This document shows positions 60,502 to 64,000 of a stretch of DNA of 64,000 nt, one piece after another (position 1 is the first letter of the stretch; the number at the start of each line of letters is the position of its first letter). Source of the DNA: Bdellovibrionales bacterium RIFOXYD12_FULL_39_22 (lineage in GTDB: Bacteria; Bdellovibrionota; Bacteriovoracia; Bacteriovoracales; Bacteriovoracaceae); contig MEQL01000039.1 of the NCBI GenBank assembly GCA_001770205.1, forward strand, positions 198,787-262,786, given 5' to 3'. The position numbers and the translations under genes are program-made. Under the pieces are notes generated by a model that was not told where the DNA came from, did no database searches, and saw nothing but the letters and a program-made list of their open reading frames with translations.

Positions 60502-61164
60502 ATGCAAAAATATTATTTTTTGAAAGTAATAATTCCAATATTGTTGGCCAATAGCGCCATCTGGGCCGCCCCCGGGCGCATCGAAATACAAAATAATGAA
60601 TCTCGTTATATCTTATCTGCGCCACATGGTGGTTTTGACTTATACACTGATGTCGTGGCCGAAAGTGTTTGTCGTGAAATAAAATGGTCTTGCATAATTG
60701 CTTCTGGATATCGCGGAGAGGGAGAAGGCCCCAACGTGAATCGCCCCACTCAAGGAGTAAAGGGAGAAACTCCTTCAAAGGAGGCCCAGGAAGTTTTTGA
60801 AAAATATGTTGCCGCAATAACTTCTTTGCACCATCCTTCTGAAATTTTGCTTTATGTAGAAATTCATGCTCAGCGGGCCAATCAAAATATTGAGGTCGCC
60901 GCCGTGGGATTTAGTAGCGACGAATTGGCAAATTTGAAGAAAATAATGACATCCAATATCCAGCAGGCCGGACTTACCAATACAACGATGGCCGTGGAAA
61001 TGATCGATCCAATAAAATATAAAGCGACACAAGCAAAAAAAATCGGCACTCTTTCCATGGTGAAACGCGCCTTGCATTTAGAGGTTCCCTCTCGACTCCC
61101 GGTTGAAGAACAAAAACAATTAATTGAATTCTTTAAAATTTCACTCCGTCAACTTGTCAACTAA
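60502..61164 (+). CDS. Secreted N-formylglutamate-amidohydrolase-like enzyme
   Basis: 220 residues with a signal peptide (about 1-22). The fold and metal site match the N-formylglutamate amidohydrolase family: SAPHGGFD (His ligand), NVNRP, YVEIHAQ (His), and ALHLEVPS (Glu). The family normally acts in the cytoplasm on formylglutamate or as poly-gamma-glutamate-type hydrolases; an exported member may trim an extracellular or periplasmic peptide. There is no His pathway gene here. Confidence 0.7.
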   Translation: MQKYYFLKVIIPILLANSAIWAAPGRIEIQNNESRYILSAPHGGFDLYTDVVAESVCREIKWSCIIASGYRGEGEGPNVNRPTQGVKGETPSKEAQEVFEKYVAAITSLHHPSEILLYVEIHAQRANQNIEVAAVGFSSDELANLKKIMTSNIQQAGLTNTTMAVEMIDPIKYKATQAKKIGTLSMVKRALHLEVPSRLPVEEQKQLIEFFKISLRQLVN

Positions 61165-61180
61165 CAAAAGGATAATAAAA

Positions 61181-61621
61181 ATGACCGCAACAATCTTACT
61201 GATTAGAAGAAATATTATCTGGGGAATTTTTCTGATGCTTTGTTTGCCATGTTCCATGGCCACCGCAAAAACTGCTGCTATAGAAGTTTTCCACTCCAGC
61301 TACGAACAAGTTAATTACTTCAAGCTCTATTACGGAACTGTTCCCGGTGGACGAACCGGAACTGGATTAGTTTTTGAGGGAAACAGCACCAGCTCTCCAA
61401 TCAATATTGGAAAAGGCCAGGCGATGGGCGCAGGTAATTTTCTAGTTGAAGTTTCGGGCCTAAATATTCCAGCAGAGACCTATTTTTTTACCCTGACTGC
61501 TATAGATGCCAGCGGTAACGAGTCTTCCTTTTCAAATGAAATGGGGACAAAAACACTATCGACACCAACAGGAGTAAAGGTCTCGCTTGTTTTTAACAAT
61601 TCAAATAAGGTTAAAGATTAG
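61181..61621 (+). CDS. Secreted FnIII-like domain protein
   Basis: 146 residues from the ATG at 61181 with AAGGAT ahead; the longer frame overlaps the previous gene. A signal peptide (to about 31) precedes one fibronectin-III-like domain (about 36-120): YFKLYYGTVPGG, VEVSGLNIPAETYFFTLTAID, ASGNESSFSNE. It ends within the convergent, similarly built lipoprotein gene (overlap 11 bases). Confidence 0.75.
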   Translation: MTATILLIRRNIIWGIFLMLCLPCSMATAKTAAIEVFHSSYEQVNYFKLYYGTVPGGRTGTGLVFEGNSTSSPINIGKGQAMGAGNFLVEVSGLNIPAETYFFTLTAIDASGNESSFSNEMGTKTLSTPTGVKVSLVFNNSNKVKD

Positions 61622-62060
61622 CATCATTAACTGATTCAGAGAGAGAACTCTCCTCCGTTCCACGGAATGCTGAAACTGCAAAATAACAGACGATATCGCC
61701 TCTTACGTCTTCAAGAATATATGCAGGGGCATTACTGTTTTCTAAATCATCAACGTCAATAACCAACGGAGAAGAAATCTCTCCGTTTACCACGCAATTT
61801 CCGTTATAATTATCCTCTTCTGTTCCAAAATAGATTTTATAACCGGAAATAGTCTCCTCTTCTGGATTGGCATCCCACTCAATGGTACGAGATACAATTT
61901 GCGCTGATTGATCCGAGGGTGTTGGAGCAGGAGCTGATTTGTCCGTACCATCGTCATCAACAGAACTGCCACGCAGAGACACTTTTTTGATACATGCCTG
62001 TGATAGAAGTATTAAGCAGGTTGCAATCAACAGTTTATAAAAAAGTAATCTTAAAAGCAT
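61611..62060 (-). CDS. Lipoprotein with FnIII-like domain
   Basis: 149 residues from the ATG at 62060; a longer start is less likely. Lipoprotein signal with lipobox LLSQAC (Cys near 23), a Ser/Pro/Asp linker, then a domain like that of the convergent gene: IEWDANPEEETISGYKIYFG, ILEDVRGDIVCYFAVSAF, and EESSLSES. The two may be paralogues or a pair. Confidence 0.75.
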   Translation of the reverse strand: MLLRLLFYKLLIATCLILLSQACIKKVSLRGSSVDDDGTDKSAPAPTPSDQSAQIVSRTIEWDANPEEETISGYKIYFGTEEDNYNGNCVVNGEISSPLVIDVDDLENSNAPAYILEDVRGDIVCYFAVSAFRGTEESSLSESVNDANL

Positions 62061-62381
62061 AGATACCTCATCAAATCGCCTCTTAAATCCCAATTAGTGA
62101 TAGGCCAATTCTAACATGTTTTTTAAGATGTTTTAGGGGATATAGAATGCAAAATATTAGGCGCTGTAAAAACAGATGGATGTACAGAAAAATGGGCCAA
62201 TTTGCGCTAATCAATTAGTATCTAGTTCGATTTATAGTGCCTAGAAAAATGGGCACACTGTTGGGTCCTGATATGTACTGTTCGGTTCCTGATTATGGCA
62301 ATGACATCCGTGACACCAAGCAAATAGATCATGAGTGAATATTTTTTATACATAAAAAAGCTCCTTGCCCATTTAACTTTT
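62061..62381. other. Gene-poor spacer with short repeats and a heme-like remnant
   Basis: No complete gene seen. It has a 12-base direct repeat AGAAAAATGGGC (62186-62197 and 62243-62254) and two imperfect tandem units CTGTTGGGTCCTGATATG / CTGTTCGGTTCCTGATTATG (62258-62275, 62278-62297). On the - strand, a frame that is open but lacks a start encodes CHGCHCHNQEPNS (TGT at 62315, stop 62243-62241). In another - frame, AAGGAGC precedes an ATG at 62353 with 43 codons. Together these may be a frameshifted small heme protein. Confidence 0.45.
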
Positions 62382-62903
62382 TTATTCCCAGGCAGGCCGA
62401 GGAAGTCCTCCGGGGTATCTACTACTAACTTGCTGTTTATGGCATGTGCCACAGTAGATCAAACTATCGACTTCATCAGGGTCAAAATATCTATGTAGCT
62501 TGGGATATATTGAGCCGTGAGGATTATGACAAGAGGCGCAGCTAAATTTTTTTTCCGGATAAAGTGGATCAGTGGGCCCTTGTGTGGCATGCATATTAAT
62601 CGGATGTCCTCTTCCATCCCCATAACGAACATCGTCATGACAACTGAGACAGAGCTCGTTGATGTTATCGTATAACAAGCGAGCAGATTTTGAACCACTC
62701 ATCAAATCCTTCGGGGATGTCGAAGAAGAAGTGGTGTGTGTTTTGTGACAGAGAACACACTCGTAGGCCATTCCCCCATGAGCAGATCCTTTAACTTTCG
62801 TATCATGACAAAAAAGACAATTATTCCAATCAACGCCGACGGCCACCTCGGCCCAGTTTCCCAGAAAAAATACCAAAGCTACGTAGCGAGATAAATATTT
62901 CAT
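62382..62903 (-). CDS. Exported pentaheme c-type cytochrome
   Basis: 173 residues with a signal peptide (about 1-23). Five CxxCH heme sites: CLFCH (29-33), CVLCH (49-53), CLSCH (85-89), CASCH (122-126), CGTCH (151-155), with extra His for distal ligands. This is the doubled-motif (NapC/NrfH-like or soluble multiheme) type; electron transfer partner unknown. The gene is isolated, with a 223-base promoter gap from the AAA gene. Confidence 0.9.
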   Translation of the reverse strand: MKYLSRYVALVFFLGNWAEVAVGVDWNNCLFCHDTKVKGSAHGGMAYECVLCHKTHTTSSSTSPKDLMSGSKSARLLYDNINELCLSCHDDVRYGDGRGHPINMHATQGPTDPLYPEKKFSCASCHNPHGSIYPKLHRYFDPDEVDSLIYCGTCHKQQVSSRYPGGLPRPAWE

Positions 62904-63126
62904 TGAAGGCCTCTCTTTTCATTGTGCAGTATGCGCAATACTATTTTAAAATGCAAAACGATAGCACATTTTCAGCTCTCTATGTTGGCCATTACCAACA
63001 ATTACATACCCCTTTTGTAAAAATGTTGGCCGGACAACTTATTAAAATCAGATCAACATCAAATTGGGTTAGATTCTTTTTGGAAGCTTCGGCCGCTTCA
63101 AGCGAGGTCGCTTTGAAAGGTTTGCT
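62904..63126. other. Spacer between the cytochrome and AAA ATPase genes
   Basis: Both flanking genes are on the - strand, so this holds the cytochrome promoter. A 75-codon + frame (62903-63130) crosses it but overlaps the cytochrome start in antisense and has no ribosome site, so I treat it as chance. I see no repeats. Confidence 0.5.
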
Positions 63127-64000
63127 TTAAATGTTTTCCCCTTTCAATATTCTCATGGTGTTTTTCAAAAACTTCTCGATGGGGATAAGGTGAATATCTT
63201 CAACATAACGTTCATCGCCGCCCCATACAAAAAAAGTTTTTGCCATTGCGTAATCTGCCTTAAAAGTTCTCAGTCCATCCAACTCTCCACCACGAAGTCG
63301 ATCAGCACGTTTAACTTCAATAGCAATCAGTCCTTGAGGGCCGTAGAGTACGATATCGACATCTACACTCTTTTGCACTTTCCAGCAGAAAAATTCATAT
63401 TGTAAATTATTATACTCATTTTCGGCCATCAACTCTTGAAGTACCAGGCCCTCCCAAGCGGGGCCATCAATTTCGGCCTCCACATCCAGAGGCCCTCGCG
63501 GCCGAAGTGTTCGATAAACCCCTGTGTCAAAAAAATAAAATTTCGGATGCGCAGCAACGGACCGTTTGGCCTTCTTGGTAAAGACGGGCAGTTGATGTCC
63601 AATAAGTAAATCCTCTAAAATTTGAAAATATTGCCCTACTGTTTTTCTCTCAACGTTACAATCGCTAGCAACTTTTGAAATATTTAGGTAATGGCCATGT
63701 GAAAAACTTGCGACTTCTAAAAAGCGGGCAAAAGCTTCCATGTTTCGCGTTAATCCCTCCTGAAAAACCTCTTCCTTCAAATATGTTTTTATATACGCAT
63801 GTAAAAATGCATCCGCATCGGGATCTAGATATGCTTTGGGTATATGTCCAACTTTGACTGACTTTTCGAAATTAAAATCCACTCCTAATTCTCGCACGGT
63901 AAGAGGAAACATTTTTTTAGTCAACGCTCTTCCGGCCAGAAGGTTTACGCCCTGTTTTCGTAATTTCCTTGCTGATGAGCCAGTTAAAATAAAGCGTGTT
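63127..64000 (-). CDS. AAA-type ATPase with DUF4143 (COG1373), 3' part
   Basis: The frame is open to the window edge (874 bases seen). The visible N side (TRFILTGSSARKLRKQGVNLLAGRAL) is the sensor-1 end of a COG1373 AAA core; the Walker motifs lie outside. The DUF4143 domain (about 100-260 of the seen part) shows DCNVERKTVGQYFQILEDLLI (winged helix) and a PD-(D/E)XK-like end, DVDIVLYGPQGLIAIEVKRA, given here as VDIVLYGP and LIAIEVK. Members are often in toxin-antitoxin, transposon or archaeal contexts; function uncertain. Confidence 0.85.
   Translation of the reverse strand, partial: TRFILTGSSARKLRKQGVNLLAGRALTKKMFPLTVRELGVDFNFEKSVKVGHIPKAYLDPDADAFLHAYIKTYLKEEVFQEGLTRNMEAFARFLEVASFSHGHYLNISKVASDCNVERKTVGQYFQILEDLLIGHQLPVFTKKAKRSVAAHPKFYFFDTGVYRTLRPRGPLDVEAEIDGPAWEGLVLQELMAENEYNNLQYEFFCWKVQKSVDVDIVLYGPQGLIAIEVKRADRLRGGELDGLRTFKADYAMAKTFFVWGGDERYVEDIHLIPIEKFLKNTMRILKGENI

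Noticed and set aside
62903..63130. 75-codon + frame
   Set aside because: It overlaps the cytochrome start in antisense, lacks a ribosome site and has no family resemblance.
63127..64000. Toxin-antitoxin call for the AAA/DUF4143 gene
   Set aside because: Only the 3' part is visible and no small partner gene is next to it, so I kept the domain name only.

Overview
The window is a contiguous piece of a Gram-negative chromosome of about 38-40% GC (my estimate by eye). LpxC, a TonB-like protein, an outer-membrane-type barrel and many lipoproteins show an outer membrane. The gene order (partial dcw cluster, rseP-cdsA-uppS-frr-pyrH-tsf-rpsB, the tRNA Thr-Tyr-Gly-Thr-tuf-Trp string, ruvCAB) and the many small secreted proteins of unknown function suggest Bdellovibrionota or a related former deltaproteobacterial lineage. 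That placement is inference. I see no CRISPR array, insertion sequence or prophage.

Left part (1-21 kb), mostly on the + strand. The 5' part of an HtrA-type protease diverges from psd. A division and cell-wall cluster follows: mraY, murD, ftsW, murC, murB, an ftsQ-like gene, ftsA, ftsZ. It lacks murG in its usual place. Its MurD has Arg instead of the P-loop Lys, and its ftsQ-like gene has no normal start codon ahead of an obvious membrane segment. Next come two lipoproteins, a UbiB-like kinase on the - strand, a Cys-rich small protein, greA, recG, an FHA-like protein, an alpha/beta hydrolase and an LprI-like lipoprotein.

Middle part (21-46 kb), mostly on the - strand, is core housekeeping: tpx, a GT9-like glycosyltransferase with an EI24-type membrane protein, tig, truA, a barrel-like protein, pssA, tsaB, rseP, cdsA, uppS, frr, pyrH, tsf, rpsB and ftsK. 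After one HD-domain gene on the + strand come tRNA-Trp, tuf, four more tRNAs, an rlmB-like gene, proS, lpxC, a thioesterase (+), ruvB, ruvA and ruvC. The last 21 bases of tRNA-Trp are duplicated 211 bp away, around a GC-rich hairpin-forming segment, exactly where the common tuf-trnW-secE order breaks.

Right part (46-64 kb) is mixed and more accessory: gcvT-gcvH without gcvP, a TonB-like protein, a SlyD-like isomerase, a znuA-znuC-znuB-like metal importer with a hairpin over the first ribosome binding site, and a three-gene acyl-transfer operon (two GNAT-like proteins and a condensation-type acyltransferase). That operon diverges from a large secreted protein across a spacer with three AGGRACA half-sites. 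Further right are an Xre regulator with a secreted VWA-like protein, a pentapeptide-repeat protein, a secreted N-formylglutamate-amidohydrolase-like enzyme, two convergent FnIII-like secreted proteins, a pentaheme cytochrome and an AAA/DUF4143 ATPase cut by the window edge.

Across the whole window the palindrome GGCC is far more frequent than base composition predicts, in all codon phases and in spacers. psd with pssA and cdsA covers phosphatidylethanolamine synthesis. uppS and mraY supply and load the lipid carrier used by the mur and fts genes.
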